Counted from the first letter of the stretch, positions 15,027-24,175 are shown. The stretch is DNA of 64,000 bases from Dactylosporangium fulvum (GCF_025137375.1 NZ_CP073720.1:5666501-5730500), one strand, 5' to 3'. Numbers and translations: made by a program. Notes: generated from the letters alone by a model not told the origin.

Positions 15027-16967
15027 CTACGGCTCCGGAAGCGTGAAGGCGAACGTCGCGCCGCGGCCGGGCTCGCTCTCGGCCCAGACCCTGCCGCCGT
15101 GGCGGTCGATGATGCGCTGCACCGTGGTCAGGCCGATGCCGGTGCCCGGATAGTCGCGGCTGTCGTGCAGCCGGCCGAACGGGCGGAACAGCTGGTCGGC
15201 CTGGTCGGCGGGGAAGCCGGCGCCGTTGTCACGGACGTAGAACGCCACCTCGCCGCCGGCCGGCGCGGTGCCGATGTCGATCGCCGGGTCCGGTGTGCGG
15301 GTGGTGAACTTCCACGCGTTGCCGACCAGGTTGACCAGCACCGCGCGGACGAGTTCGGGGTCGCAGGGGGCCAGCATGCCCGGGGTCACCGTGACCGCGA
15401 CCTCGCGGACCTGGTCACGATGGCGCAGCTCCTCCACCACCTCCTCGGCCAGCGCCGTGACGTCGACCCGGGTGCGCCGGATCTGGCCGCGGTTGGCACG
15501 TGCCAGCTGCAGCAGCGCGTCGACGAGCGCGTTCATCCGCTGCGCCGCGGCGTGGACGCGCCACAGCTGCTCCGCCGACTCGGGGTCGACCTCCGGGATG
15601 ACCAGCTCGGTGTAGCTGAGGATGGTCTGCAACGGTGAGCGCAGGTCGTGGGAGACGGAGCCGCTGAACGCCTCCAGCTCCTTGTTGCGCCACTCCAGCT
15701 CCTCCACGAGCTGCGCGCGGGCCTCGGCGTACTTGCGCGCCGCGCGCTCCTCGGCCGCCTCCATCTCCCGGCGCAGCAGCTCGTCGCGGATCCGGCGGTT
15801 CTCGTCGTGCAGCTGCTGGCGGCGCAGGTGGGCGCGGATGTGGGCGCGCAGGGTGCCGGCGCCTTCGGCGCGCCGGACGTAGTCGTCGGCGCCGGCGGCC
15901 AGGCAGTCGAGCAGGGCGTCCTCGACGCCGACGACGATGACCGGCATGTCGCGCAGCCCGGGCACGGACCGGATCCGGTCGCACAGCTCGCGGCCGTCGA
16001 TCTCCGGCAGGTGCAGGTCGATGACGGTGCAGTCGGCCGGCTGCACGGCGAGCATGGCGAGAGCGTCGTCGGCGCAGCGCGCCAGGACGGGCTCATAGCC
16101 GTCCTCGTGCAGCAGGCCGCTCATCGCCTCCAGGTACGCGCTGTCGGCGTCCACGAGGAGCACCTTCGCCGGCCCGAGCGGGGACCCCGCCGTGGGCAGC
16201 GGCAGGGCCGAGGCGCTCTTGCGCAGCACGGCCGCGAGCTTCGCCAGTACGACTGCCAGGTCTTCCTGCTTGCGCACGAAGGCGTCGGCGCCGGCGTCGA
16301 GGATCTGCAGCTCGGTGGTGTAGTCGTCGGAGGCGGTCAGCAGCAGGCACGGCACGTTGCGCAGGGCGGCGTCGAGCCGGACCCGCCGGATGACGGTGGC
16401 GCCGTCGATGCCGGGCAGCACGCCGTCGACGATGATCGCGCCGGGCGGGCGGGCCGCGGCGACCCGCAGGCCCTCCTCGCCGCTGGCGGCGGTGAACACC
16501 TCGTAGCCCTCCGCGGTGAGCGCCCGGCGCAGTTCCTCGCGGAACGTGAGGCTGTCGTCGATGACGAGGACCGACCGCTGCGCGTCGCCGGGCGGCGCGG
16601 TGGCGTGCAGCAGCTCGCGGCTGCGGGCGACGACGGCGCCGGCGTCGTACGGCTTGCCGACGTATTCGTCGGCGCCGGTGCGCAGTCCGCGCAGCCGGTC
16701 GTGGACCTCGGCCTCGCTGGACAGCAGCAGGACCGCCACGTCGGCGTGCCGGTGGTGGTCGCGCAGGCGGCGCAGCAGATCGAGGCCGTCACCGTCGGGC
16801 AGCCGCACGTCGAGGACCGCGACGTCGAACTGTTCGCGGTCGAGCGCGGCGAGCGCCTCGGCGTGGCCGGCGCACAGGACCGTGCGGAAGCCCTCCTGCT
16901 CGAACGCCTCGTGCAGGTCCATGCGGACGGTGAGGCTGTCGTCGACGATCAGGACCGTGCTCGCCAT
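15027..16967 (-). CDS. Hybrid histidine kinase with three N-terminal receiver domains
   Basis: 646 residues, soluble. REC1 (about 4-120) and REC2 (132-250) retain the phospho-acceptor Asp (LDVRLP, VDGVLP) and the conserved Lys (GKP, RKQ). REC3 (268-385) keeps Asp (IDLHLP) but has Val for Thr and Arg for Lys. A coiled coil (390-440) leads to HisKA (HDLRSPLQTI) and a full HATPase (NLVGNAWKF, DNGAGF, GTGIGLTTV). It is the last gene of the chemosensory operon and overlaps cheB by 19 bp, with GGAGGGG before the start. It probably receives phosphoryl groups from CheA and replaces the GGDEF response regulator of Wsp systems. Its own output partner is not in the window. Confidence 0.88.
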   Translation of the reverse strand: MASTVLIVDDSLTVRMDLHEAFEQEGFRTVLCAGHAEALAALDREQFDVAVLDVRLPDGDGLDLLRRLRDHHRHADVAVLLLSSEAEVHDRLRGLRTGADEYVGKPYDAGAVVARSRELLHATAPPGDAQRSVLVIDDSLTFREELRRALTAEGYEVFTAASGEEGLRVAAARPPGAIIVDGVLPGIDGATVIRRVRLDAALRNVPCLLLTASDDYTTELQILDAGADAFVRKQEDLAVVLAKLAAVLRKSASALPLPTAGSPLGPAKVLLVDADSAYLEAMSGLLHEDGYEPVLARCADDALAMLAVQPADCTVIDLHLPEIDGRELCDRIRSVPGLRDMPVIVVGVEDALLDCLAAGADDYVRRAEGAGTLRAHIRAHLRRQQLHDENRRIRDELLRREMEAAEERAARKYAEARAQLVEELEWRNKELEAFSGSVSHDLRSPLQTILSYTELVIPEVDPESAEQLWRVHAAAQRMNALVDALLQLARANRGQIRRTRVDVTALAEEVVEELRHRDQVREVAVTVTPGMLAPCDPELVRAVLVNLVGNAWKFTTRTPDPAIDIGTAPAGGEVAFYVRDNGAGFPADQADQLFRPFGRLHDSRDYPGTGIGLTTVQRIIDRHGGRVWAESEPGRGATFAFTLPEP

Positions 16968-18016
16968 CCGATCCCCTCCTCCAGCGGGCGACCGGCCTGT
17001 GTCAGGCCGGTCAGCCGTTCCGCGATCTGCTCCGGCGGCAGCACCTCCGCGGCCGCCCCGAGCAGCACCGCCTCCTTGGGCATGCCGTAGACGACACTGC
17101 TGGCCTCGTCCTGCGCGTACGTGACGGCGCCGGCCCGGCGCATCGCGAGCAGGCCGGCGGCGCCGTCGCGGCCCATGCCGGTCAGCAGGCAGCCGACGGC
17201 GGCGCGGCCGAGCTCCGTGGCCACCGACTCGAAGAGCGTGTCGACGGCCGGGCGGCACGAGTGCCGCGCCGGGCCGGCGCTGAGCCGGAGGTGACCGTCG
17301 CGGACGTACAGGTGCAGGTCCGGCGGTGCCATCACAACCCGCCCGCCGAGTGCCGGCAGCGCCTCGCCGCCGCGGGCGTAGGTGACGGCGTGGCCGGTCT
17401 GCTCGGCGAGCCAGCCGGTGAACGCTTGCGCGAACGTCTCGTTGGCGGCCAGGTGCTGCACGTACAGCAGCGGGATCGGGAAGCCCGCGGGCAGGCCGCG
17501 CAGCACCCGGACGATCGCGCCGGGCCCGCCGGTCGAGGCGCCGATCACGACGGCGCGGGCCGTGGCACCGCCCGGCGCTGGCTCCGGAGCGGGCGCGACC
17601 GGCCCGGAGCGCCGCCTGGTGACCACGCGGATCCGGGAGACGATCCGGGCGGTGGTGCGCAGCCGCTGCCCCCAGGTGTCGTCGGAGGCGTCGCCACGCG
17701 GCTTCTCCAGCACGTCGACCGCGCCCGCGGCGAGGGCGTCGTACGTCGTGAACAGCTCCCGGCGGTCGGCGGAGGACACCACCAGGATCGGCGTCGGCTG
17801 GACGGCCATGATCTGCTCGGTGGCGGCGAGCCCGGACATCACCGGCAGGCCCACGTCCATCGTGACGACGTCGGGGCGCAGGTCCCGGCACATCGAGACC
17901 GCCGCCGCGCCGTCGGTCGCCTCGCCGACGATCTCGAACCCGTCGGCGGCGGTCAGCGCCTCGCGCAGGAACTGCCGTACCGTGGCGGAGTCCTCGACGA
18001 TCAGCACCCGGATCAC
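16949..18016 (-). CDS. cheB: Chemotaxis protein-glutamate methylesterase CheB
   Basis: 355 residues with receiver domain (1-125: VEDS, DVGLP, EKP) and methylesterase domain. The catalytic triad is recognisable as Ser in IGASTGG, His in VQHLAAN and Asp in GMGRDGA. It demethylates or deamidates receptor glutamates when phosphorylated by CheA. It overlaps cheA by 4 bp and the hybrid kinase by 19 bp, so it is translationally coupled to both. Confidence 0.93.
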   Translation of the reverse strand: MIRVLIVEDSATVRQFLREALTAADGFEIVGEATDGAAAVSMCRDLRPDVVTMDVGLPVMSGLAATEQIMAVQPTPILVVSSADRRELFTTYDALAAGAVDVLEKPRGDASDDTWGQRLRTTARIVSRIRVVTRRRSGPVAPAPEPAPGGATARAVVIGASTGGPGAIVRVLRGLPAGFPIPLLYVQHLAANETFAQAFTGWLAEQTGHAVTYARGGEALPALGGRVVMAPPDLHLYVRDGHLRLSAGPARHSCRPAVDTLFESVATELGRAAVGCLLTGMGRDGAAGLLAMRRAGAVTYAQDEASSVVYGMPKEAVLLGAAAEVLPPEQIAERLTGLTQAGRPLEEGIGWRARS

Positions 18017-20037
18017 GGGTCACCCGCCAGGGCGCGGATGTGGTCGAGCAGCTCCTCCTGGTCGAATTCGCTCTTCACCATGTACGCGCCGGCGCCCGCC
18101 GCGGCACCCCGGCGCCGGTCCTCGGCGGAGGCGCGGGAGCTGACCAGGATCGCGGGCACGTCCCGCTGCGCCGGGTCGGCGCGGGTCTGCTCGACGAAGG
18201 TGAACCCGTCGATGCCCGGCATGTCGATGTCGACGAGGAACAGTGCGTACCGCCGGTGGCGGGCCCGTTCGAGCGCCTCCTCCCCCGACGCGGCGAGCTC
18301 GACGGTGTAGCCGGCCGACTCCAGGATGCTGCGCTCCAGCATCCGGGTGGTGAGGGAGTCGTCGACGATGAGGATCGGGTCGCGCGGCGGCGGCGCGCCT
18401 GCCGGCTCGGTGACGCCGGGGTCGGCGGCCCCGGCCGCGGCGGCGAGCCCGTGCGGGTCGAGCACGATCCGCGGGTTGCCCTCCGCGTCCATCGACAGCC
18501 CGCTGACCACCGGGCTCGCCGGGGCCAGCTCGGGCAGCGGCCGCACGACGAGCGTCGACGTGCCGAGCAGCCGGTCGACGCCGACGGCGACCGGGTGGCC
18601 TCCCGGCGACAGGATCACCACGACCCCGTTACCCGTCAGGCCGGTCCCGCCGGCGAGGACCCGCGCCAGCGGCAGGAACGGGACCACGTGCCCGTCGTGG
18701 GCCAGCGCACCGGCCGCGGCGGCCGTCGCGGCCTCCGCCGCCGGCAGCAGCACGCACGTGCGGACCGTGTCGAGAGGAACCGCGGCGACGGTACCGGCGG
18801 CCAGCACGACGAGCCCCGTGAGCGACACGAGCGACAGCGGCACGACCAGCTCGACCGACGTGCCGCGCCCGGGCTCGGTGTCCACCGACACCTCGCCGCC
18901 GAGCTGCTCGGCGACGTCGCGCACCACGTCGAGGCCGATGCCCCGGCCGGAGACCCCGGTGACCGTCGCCGACGTGCTGATCCCGCCCTGCATCAGCAGG
19001 CGCATGAGCTCCCGGACGTCGGCCTCCGCGCCACCGGCGACCAGCCCGCGCCGCTCCGCCTGGCGGCGGACCGCGGCGAGGTCGAAGCCGCGGCCGTCGT
19101 CGCGGCACCGGAAGGCCGCGTACCGCCCCCGGCGGTGCACGTCGACGATCACCCGCGCCTGTGCCGGCTTGCCGGCGGCGAGCCGCTCCGCCTCGGGTTC
19201 CACGCCGTGCGAGACGGCGTTGCGCACGACGTGCAGCAGCGCGTTGCCGGCCTGGCTGAGCACGTGCGGGTCGAGCCGCAGGTCCCCGCCGCGGCTCTCG
19301 AACACGACGGACTTGCCCTCGGTGCTGGCGGCGTCGTAGACGGCCCGGTGCAGCGAGGTGAGGATCGTGGCGGCCGGCACCAGCCGCAGCCGCTCGGCCC
19401 GGCCGCGGATGTCGTCGAGCTCCCGCTCGACCTGCTCCACGGTCTCGGTGAGCTGCCTGCCGAGTGCCGTGAGGTCGGCGGCGAGCCGTACGGCCAGCGC
19501 CATCGTCCGCTCACGACCGTAGGCGCGCAGCTGCTCCGTGATGCCCTCGGCGGCCCGGCGGGCCCGCTCGACGGTCACGGCCTGCCGGCGCAGCGGAGCG
19601 AACCGGGCATGCGCCTCGTCCACGGCCTCGAGGAGCTCGTCGACATCGGCGCCCTCCGCCCGGACCGGCATCGGCTCGGCGGACACCACGGCCGCTGCCG
19701 CCGACCGGGCCGGTTCGAGCGCGTCGACGTGGGTCGTGATCTCGTCGGTCAGGGCCAGCAGGCGGGCAACGGCGTCCGGCGGCACCGGGCCGCCGCCGTC
19801 GCGGTGCGGCACCAGGATCTCCTCCAGGGCGTGCGCGGCCTCGGCGATGCCGGGCTGCCGCACGACCCGGGCCGCGCCCTTGAGCGTGTGCGCGTGCCGC
19901 AGCAGCGCCGCCACCGCCTCTCGGCCCGTGCCGTCCGGGTCGCCGCCCTGCAGGTCGAGGACGCCGCGGCTGATCTGGTCCAGCAGTTCGCGGGACTCGA
20001 TCCGGAAGTACCGCAGCGGGTCCTTCTCCTCGGTCAT
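18013..20037 (-). CDS. cheA: CheA-type histidine kinase with C-terminal receiver
   Basis: 674 residues. The HPt domain carries H50 in HAHTLKGAARV. A short linker and P3 dimerisation helices precede the HATPase (HVVRNAVSHGVEP, FRCRDDGRGFD, GRGIGLDVV). A CheW-like domain follows (about 410-535), and the C-terminal receiver (about 550-670) has DDS, VDIDMP and VKS. The CheA-REC fusion is the arrangement of WspE/FrzE rather than flagellar CheA. HATPase glycine boxes are intact, so it should be active. It overlaps the MCP stop and the cheB start by 4 bp each. Confidence 0.93.
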   Translation of the reverse strand: MTEEKDPLRYFRIESRELLDQISRGVLDLQGGDPDGTGREAVAALLRHAHTLKGAARVVRQPGIAEAAHALEEILVPHRDGGGPVPPDAVARLLALTDEITTHVDALEPARSAAAAVVSAEPMPVRAEGADVDELLEAVDEAHARFAPLRRQAVTVERARRAAEGITEQLRAYGRERTMALAVRLAADLTALGRQLTETVEQVERELDDIRGRAERLRLVPAATILTSLHRAVYDAASTEGKSVVFESRGGDLRLDPHVLSQAGNALLHVVRNAVSHGVEPEAERLAAGKPAQARVIVDVHRRGRYAAFRCRDDGRGFDLAAVRRQAERRGLVAGGAEADVRELMRLLMQGGISTSATVTGVSGRGIGLDVVRDVAEQLGGEVSVDTEPGRGTSVELVVPLSLVSLTGLVVLAAGTVAAVPLDTVRTCVLLPAAEAATAAAAGALAHDGHVVPFLPLARVLAGGTGLTGNGVVVILSPGGHPVAVGVDRLLGTSTLVVRPLPELAPASPVVSGLSMDAEGNPRIVLDPHGLAAAAGAADPGVTEPAGAPPPRDPILIVDDSLTTRMLERSILESAGYTVELAASGEEALERARHRRYALFLVDIDMPGIDGFTFVEQTRADPAQRDVPAILVSSRASAEDRRRGAAAGAGAYMVKSEFDQEELLDHIRALAGDP

Positions 20038-21506
20038 GTCTCGGTGTCCGCCGTGACGAGGCGCAGCAGGGAGGTGGACAGCCCGGTGAGGTGCGCGGCG
20101 GTCTGGCGGGTCTGCACCGCGCTCGTCTCGCTATCCTGCGTGACCCGGGCGGTGTCGGTGACCGCGACGTTGACCTGTTCGACGGCGGTGGTCTGCTGCT
20201 TGGTCGACAGCTCGATCTCCCGCGCCGACTCGGTGGTGCTCGCCACCAGGTCGGCGATCTGCTGGAACGACGCCGTGACCGCGTTGAACTGCCGGGTGCC
20301 GGCGTCGACGGCCTTCGCGCCGGTCTCGGTCGCCATCACCGTCGTGTTGACCGCGCCCCGGACGTCGTCGATGAGCGCCCGGATCTCCTTGGCCGAGGCG
20401 GCGGTACGGTCGGCAAGCTTGCGGATCTCGTCGGCGACGACCGCGAAGCGGCGGCCCCACTCGCCGGCGCCGGACGCCTCGATGGTCGCGTTGATGGCCA
20501 GGATGTTGGTCTGCTCGGCGAGTTCCGACACGAGGTCGACGACGCCGCCGATCTGCTGCGATCGCTGCCCGAGCTCCAGCATGTGCTGCACGATGAGATC
20601 GACCTGCTGGCGGATCGCCGTGATCGACGCGCGGGCCTCCTCGATGGTGGCGTCGCCGGAGCCGGCCGCCGCCGCGGTCTCCTCGGCGATCTTCGCGACC
20701 CGCTGCGCGCCCTCGGCGATCTGCCGCGAGGTGATGAGCAGCTCCTCGATCGTCGTGGTGATCTCGCTCATCGCGGTGGCCTGCTCGCGCGCGCCGGTCG
20801 CCTGCTGGCCGGCGGACGCCTCCAGCTGCGCCGACGAGCTGCGGATGTGCCCGACGGTGCCGGCGACCTGCCGGGTGAGCGCCCGCCGGAGTATGAACGC
20901 GGTCGTCACCCCGAAGACGATCGCGGCGACCGAGATGCCCGTGACGATGACCTTCGCCGTCGTGGCACGGGACGAGCTGGACCGCTGCCCGGCGCGGACG
21001 TCACGTTCCAGCAGCACGTTCAGGTCGGCGACCGTCTTCGTCATCGCCTCGCGCAGCGGGGTGACGACGTCGCGGAACCGGTCGCCGATCGCCTCGATCG
21101 TCGCGCCGCCGCGGCGCGCCGCGATGATGGCGTCGAGCGATGCCTGGTGCTGCTGCTCGGCCTGCACGGCCCGGTCGACGAGCAGGCGCTCCTCATTGCC
21201 GGAGACGACGGCACGCAGGCGCTGCACCGCGGCGGCGAAGTCGGCGCGCGCCTGGTTCATCTGCGTGAGGTTGTCCTCGTTGCCGCTGAGCAGGAAGCCC
21301 CGGAAGGCGCTGTTCTTCGACTCGACGGCGATGCGCAGCTCCCGCGCCTGGGCGAGCCCCTCCAGGCCGACGCCGATGACGCGGTCCTTGCCGTCCACGA
21401 CCGTGTTGAGCGCGAGGGTCGACACGGCGCCGGTGAGCAGGGTCAGCAGCACCGTGACGGCGAAGCCGGCGCCCAGCTTCTGGCCGAAGGTCCATTGTCG
21501 TGGCAT
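20034..21506 (-). CDS. Methyl-accepting chemotaxis protein
   Basis: 490 residues. TM1 lies at about 10-30, an extracellular all-helical region at 31-185 (four-helix-bundle type with no known ligand motif), TM2 at about 188-210, then a HAMP-like segment and the cytoplasmic signalling helices. The hairpin tip is AEQTNILAINATIEASGAGE followed by GRRFAVVADEIRKLADR, the CheA/CheW contact. No C-terminal CheR-tethering pentapeptide is present (ends LVTADTET). The start has a poorly placed ribosome site; translation is probably coupled to cheW, whose stop lies 2 bp upstream. It is the only receptor in the operon and probably sets its input. Confidence 0.9.
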   Translation of the reverse strand: MPRQWTFGQKLGAGFAVTVLLTLLTGAVSTLALNTVVDGKDRVIGVGLEGLAQARELRIAVESKNSAFRGFLLSGNEDNLTQMNQARADFAAAVQRLRAVVSGNEERLLVDRAVQAEQQHQASLDAIIAARRGGATIEAIGDRFRDVVTPLREAMTKTVADLNVLLERDVRAGQRSSSSRATTAKVIVTGISVAAIVFGVTTAFILRRALTRQVAGTVGHIRSSSAQLEASAGQQATGAREQATAMSEITTTIEELLITSRQIAEGAQRVAKIAEETAAAAGSGDATIEEARASITAIRQQVDLIVQHMLELGQRSQQIGGVVDLVSELAEQTNILAINATIEASGAGEWGRRFAVVADEIRKLADRTAASAKEIRALIDDVRGAVNTTVMATETGAKAVDAGTRQFNAVTASFQQIADLVASTTESAREIELSTKQQTTAVEQVNVAVTDTARVTQDSETSAVQTRQTAAHLTGLSTSLLRLVTADTET

Positions 21507-21508
21507 GT

Positions 21509-22039
21509 CTATCGGTCCCCGTTCGCTGCGAACGACTGGATGGCCGCACGGACGGCGGCGATGTCGACGATCGGCCTGGCGCCGCCGTCGAGCGGGACGA
21601 TGCCGCGCAGGCAGCCGCGCGGGCCGTGACCGGTCGCCTCCTCGACGATCTGTTCGTGCGGCACGCGTAGGTGCCCCTCGAGCTCGTCGAAGGCCAGGGC
21701 GACCGGTGGGGTGCCGGTCACCAGCACCAGCCAGCGCCGTGCGGGTGCGCCGGCGGCGGGCTGCCCGAACACGGCGGCGAGGTCGTACACGGGCACGACG
21801 GCGCCGCGGAACCCCGCCACCCCGAGCAGCGCCGGCAGCGGCCCGGGCAGCCGGGTCACCGGCCGGTCCTGGAAGAGGCCGGCCGACTCGGTGAGGCGCA
21901 GCGCGTACCGCTGGATGCCGACCCGGATCGCGAGCAGGTCGTCGTATCCGGCGACCTCCTGCCGCGGCGGGTCGGCGAACGACCGGTCGAACGCCTCCCG
22001 CAGGTCGGCCAGCCGGGTGGCGAGAACGTCGGCGCTCAT
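21509..22039 (-). CDS. cheW: CheW-like scaffold protein (second)
   Basis: 176 residues with a CheW SH3-like fold: LLAIRVGIQRYALRLTESAG, LLGVAGFRGAVVPVYDLAAVFG, LVLVTGTPPVALAFDELEGHL. It is longer at the N-terminus than typical CheW (about 35 extra helical residues). It probably links the MCP to CheA, corresponding in position to WspD. ATG 22039 overlaps the cheR stop by 4 bp. Confidence 0.88.
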   Translation of the reverse strand: MSADVLATRLADLREAFDRSFADPPRQEVAGYDDLLAIRVGIQRYALRLTESAGLFQDRPVTRLPGPLPALLGVAGFRGAVVPVYDLAAVFGQPAAGAPARRWLVLVTGTPPVALAFDELEGHLRVPHEQIVEEATGHGPRGCLRGIVPLDGGARPIVDIAAVRAAIQSFAANGDR

Positions 22040-23775
22040 GACACCGCGGCCAGCTCGGCGCGGCACAGGGCGACGAGGGCGGCACGGCCGAAGCCGCCGC
22101 CGAACAGCGCGATGCGCTCGTCGGTCTCGTGCCGCAGCAGGTCCATCGCCCGGTCCAGTTCCCGCCCGGCGGCCGCGCGGTCGCCGCGGCGGCGGGCGAG
22201 CAGTCCCAGCCGCAGCCGCGGCATCGCGAACGCCGGGTCGAGCAGCGCGGCGATGCGGTGGTGCTCCGCGGCCGCGGCGTGGTCGTCGTCGCCCTCGTGG
22301 CACTCGGCGAGCAGGTGGTGCGCGTCCGCGAACAGCGTGTCGCGCTCCAGCAGCCGGCGGCAGAGCTCGGCGGCCCGGCCCGTCTCGCCGAGGTGCGCCA
22401 GGGCCGCGGCGCGGATCAGCCACACGTCGGGCCGGTCCGCCTCGGCGCCGGTCACCGCGTCGACGGCCTGCAACGCCTCGCCGAACCGCTCCTCGCGCAG
22501 CAGCGTCAGCGCCGCCTCCCGGTGCCGCCGGGCCGGCGCCGCCCGGGTCATGGCCTGCCGTGCCCCGGCACCGGTCTGCGGGACGCGTTCGTAGAAGAAC
22601 GTGCGGTGCGACTGGTGCACCCGCAGGCCGTCGGGGCGCCCGCCGAGCGAGTCGGTGTGGCCCAGGAACAGGTAGCCGCCCGGGGCGAGCGCCCGCGTGA
22701 TCCGGCCGAGGAGCGCCTTCGCGGCGTCCGGGGTGAGGTACATGAGCACGTTGCGACAGAGGACGACGTCGTAGGTGTCCGGCGCGAACAGGGCCGGGTG
22801 GTCGTGGACGAGGTTGTGCTCGACGAAGCGGATGCGGCTCCGCAGCCGCGGGTCGACCTCGACACCGTCGCCGGCCGGGTGGAACCAGCGCTGCCGGGCC
22901 GCCTCGGGCGTCTCGCGCAGCGACCACGACGAGTACCGTCCGGCCATCGCATTGCGCAACGCGCCCCGGTTGACGTCGACACCGACGATCAACAGCTCCC
23001 ACCGCGACTCCGGCACCCGGTCGGCGGCGACCATGGCGAGCGTGTACGCTTCCTCGCCCGTGGCGCAGCCCAGTGACAGCATGCTGAGCCGGCGCTGGGC
23101 CGCGCGGGCGCGCAGCCGGGCCGGCAGCACCGTCTCGGCGAGGGCGTTGAACTGCTCGATGTTGCGGAAGAAGTACGTCTCGCTGACGGTTACGGCCTCG
23201 GCGAGCGCGGCGAGTTCGGTGCCCCAGGCGGTGGCGAGCCGGTCGAGGTAGCCTCGTTCGGACAGGGCATGCTGGGCGGCGCGCTGCCGGAGCACGCCGG
23301 CGAGCCAGGCGTCCTTGCTGCCGTCGAAGGCGAGGCCGAGCCGTTCGGCGAGCAGGCCGCGCAGCCGCCGGACGGTCTCGGGCGGCTCCGCCGCGGCGGC
23401 GTCCCGGTGTGGCACCGGCGGGCCTGCCACGGCGGCCTCCCCGGACGGCATCGGCGATCCCGCCACGGCGGCCTGCCCGGACGGCATCGGCAGCCCTGGC
23501 ACAGCGACCTCCCGGGGCGGCGTCGGCGACCCTGCCGCCGCGGTCTCGCGGGGTGGCATCGGCAGCCCCTCCACGGCGGCCTCCTCGGGTGGCATCGGCG
23601 GTCCCGGCACAGCGACCTGCCCGGACGGCATCGGCAACCCTGACACAGCGGCCTCCTCGGGTGGCATCGGCGACCCTGCCGCCGCGGTCCCGCGAGGCGG
23701 CATCGGCAGCCCCGGCACGGCGGCCCGCCCGGACGGCATCGGCAGCCCCGGCACGGCGGTCTCACGCGGCGGCAC
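22036..23775 (-). CDS. cheR: CheR methyltransferase with C-terminal TPR and N-terminal 12-residue repeats
   Basis: 579 residues. Residues 1-132 are eleven near-perfect 12-residue repeats (consensus MPxxxxAVxGLP). Residues about 133-410 are CheR: an N-terminal helical domain, then the SAM-binding motif LGCATGEEAYTLAM and FFRN (aromatic and Arg of the active site), followed by VVLCRNVLMYL. TPR-like helices occupy about 450-560. CheR-TPR is the WspC arrangement; it methylates receptor glutamates using SAM. Many in-frame ATGs occur within the repeats, so the true start is uncertain: 23775 overlaps the upstream cheW by 14 bp. The repeat head is low-complexity and likely disordered. Confidence 0.88.
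   Translation of the reverse strand: MPPRETAVPGLPMPSGRAAVPGLPMPPRGTAAAGSPMPPEEAAVSGLPMPSGQVAVPGPPMPPEEAAVEGLPMPPRETAAAGSPTPPREVAVPGLPMPSGQAAVAGSPMPSGEAAVAGPPVPHRDAAAAEPPETVRRLRGLLAERLGLAFDGSKDAWLAGVLRQRAAQHALSERGYLDRLATAWGTELAALAEAVTVSETYFFRNIEQFNALAETVLPARLRARAAQRRLSMLSLGCATGEEAYTLAMVAADRVPESRWELLIVGVDVNRGALRNAMAGRYSSWSLRETPEAARQRWFHPAGDGVEVDPRLRSRIRFVEHNLVHDHPALFAPDTYDVVLCRNVLMYLTPDAAKALLGRITRALAPGGYLFLGHTDSLGGRPDGLRVHQSHRTFFYERVPQTGAGARQAMTRAAPARRHREAALTLLREERFGEALQAVDAVTGAEADRPDVWLIRAAALAHLGETGRAAELCRRLLERDTLFADAHHLLAECHEGDDDHAAAAEHHRIAALLDPAFAMPRLRLGLLARRRGDRAAAGRELDRAMDLLRHETDERIALFGGGFGRAALVALCRAELAAVS
23380..23775 (-). repeat. 36-bp coding minisatellite, eleven copies (cheR N-terminus)
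   Basis: Eleven in-frame 36-bp units encode 12-residue repeats of the form MPPRETAVPGLP, MPSGRAAVPGLP, MPPEEAAVSGLP. The first position is Met in nine units and Thr or Val in two. Positions 3-7 fall into a few recurring variants (PRETA, SGQAA, PEEAA) that reappear out of order, which indicates expansion by unequal exchange. No resemblance to the 36-bp array at 1768-1903 apart from unit length. Confidence 0.85.
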
Positions 23776-24175
23776 GGACGCCTCCGTCGCTCCGGACGAA
23801 CAGCAGCGGGCGGGAGTCGAGGACGCCGACGGCGGAGACCAGGCGCACGGCGTCGGCGCCGAGCATCGGGGGCAGCGGGCGGCTGTCGTCGGGCTCGACC
23901 TCGCGGACCCCGACGACGGCGCCGGCGGCGAACGCGAGCGGCCCGCCGGCCGGGTTCGTGGTGATGAACCGCTGCGCGGGTGGCGCGTCGACGCCGAGCA
24001 GGCGGGCGGTATCGACGACCGGCACGGCCAGCCCGCGGATGACAGCGACGCCGAGGAGCGCGTCGGCGCTGCCGGCGACAGACTGCACCGGCAGCGGCCG
24101 GATGGTCTCGACGACGTCGTCCAGGGGCAATGCGCAGAGCAGATCGCCGACGCTGAAGATCAGTTCCCGGTTCAC
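23762..24175 (-). CDS. cheW: CheW-like scaffold protein (first gene of chemosensory operon)
   Basis: 137 residues from GTG 24175. CheW core: ELIFSVGDLLCALPLDDVVE, LLGVAVIRGLAVPVVDTARL, RFITTNPAGGPLAFAAGAVV. It corresponds in position to WspB. The frame is open far upstream (to 24547), but that part is translated minisatellite and lacks family sequence, so the GTG was chosen. The promoter of the seven-gene operon should lie just upstream in 24176-24240, where the AT-rich CACAGGATATGTG dyad-like stretch (24179-24192) is the only distinctive sequence. Confidence 0.85.
   Translation of the reverse strand: MNRELIFSVGDLLCALPLDDVVETIRPLPVQSVAGSADALLGVAVIRGLAVPVVDTARLLGVDAPPAQRFITTNPAGGPLAFAAGAVVGVREVEPDDSRPLPPMLGADAVRLVSAVGVLDSRPLLFVRSDGGVRAAA

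Noticed and set aside
18040..21894. Long plus-strand open frame opposite cheA and the MCP
   Set aside because: Antisense to two intact genes with full domain signatures. The translated sequence is low-complexity and matches no family.
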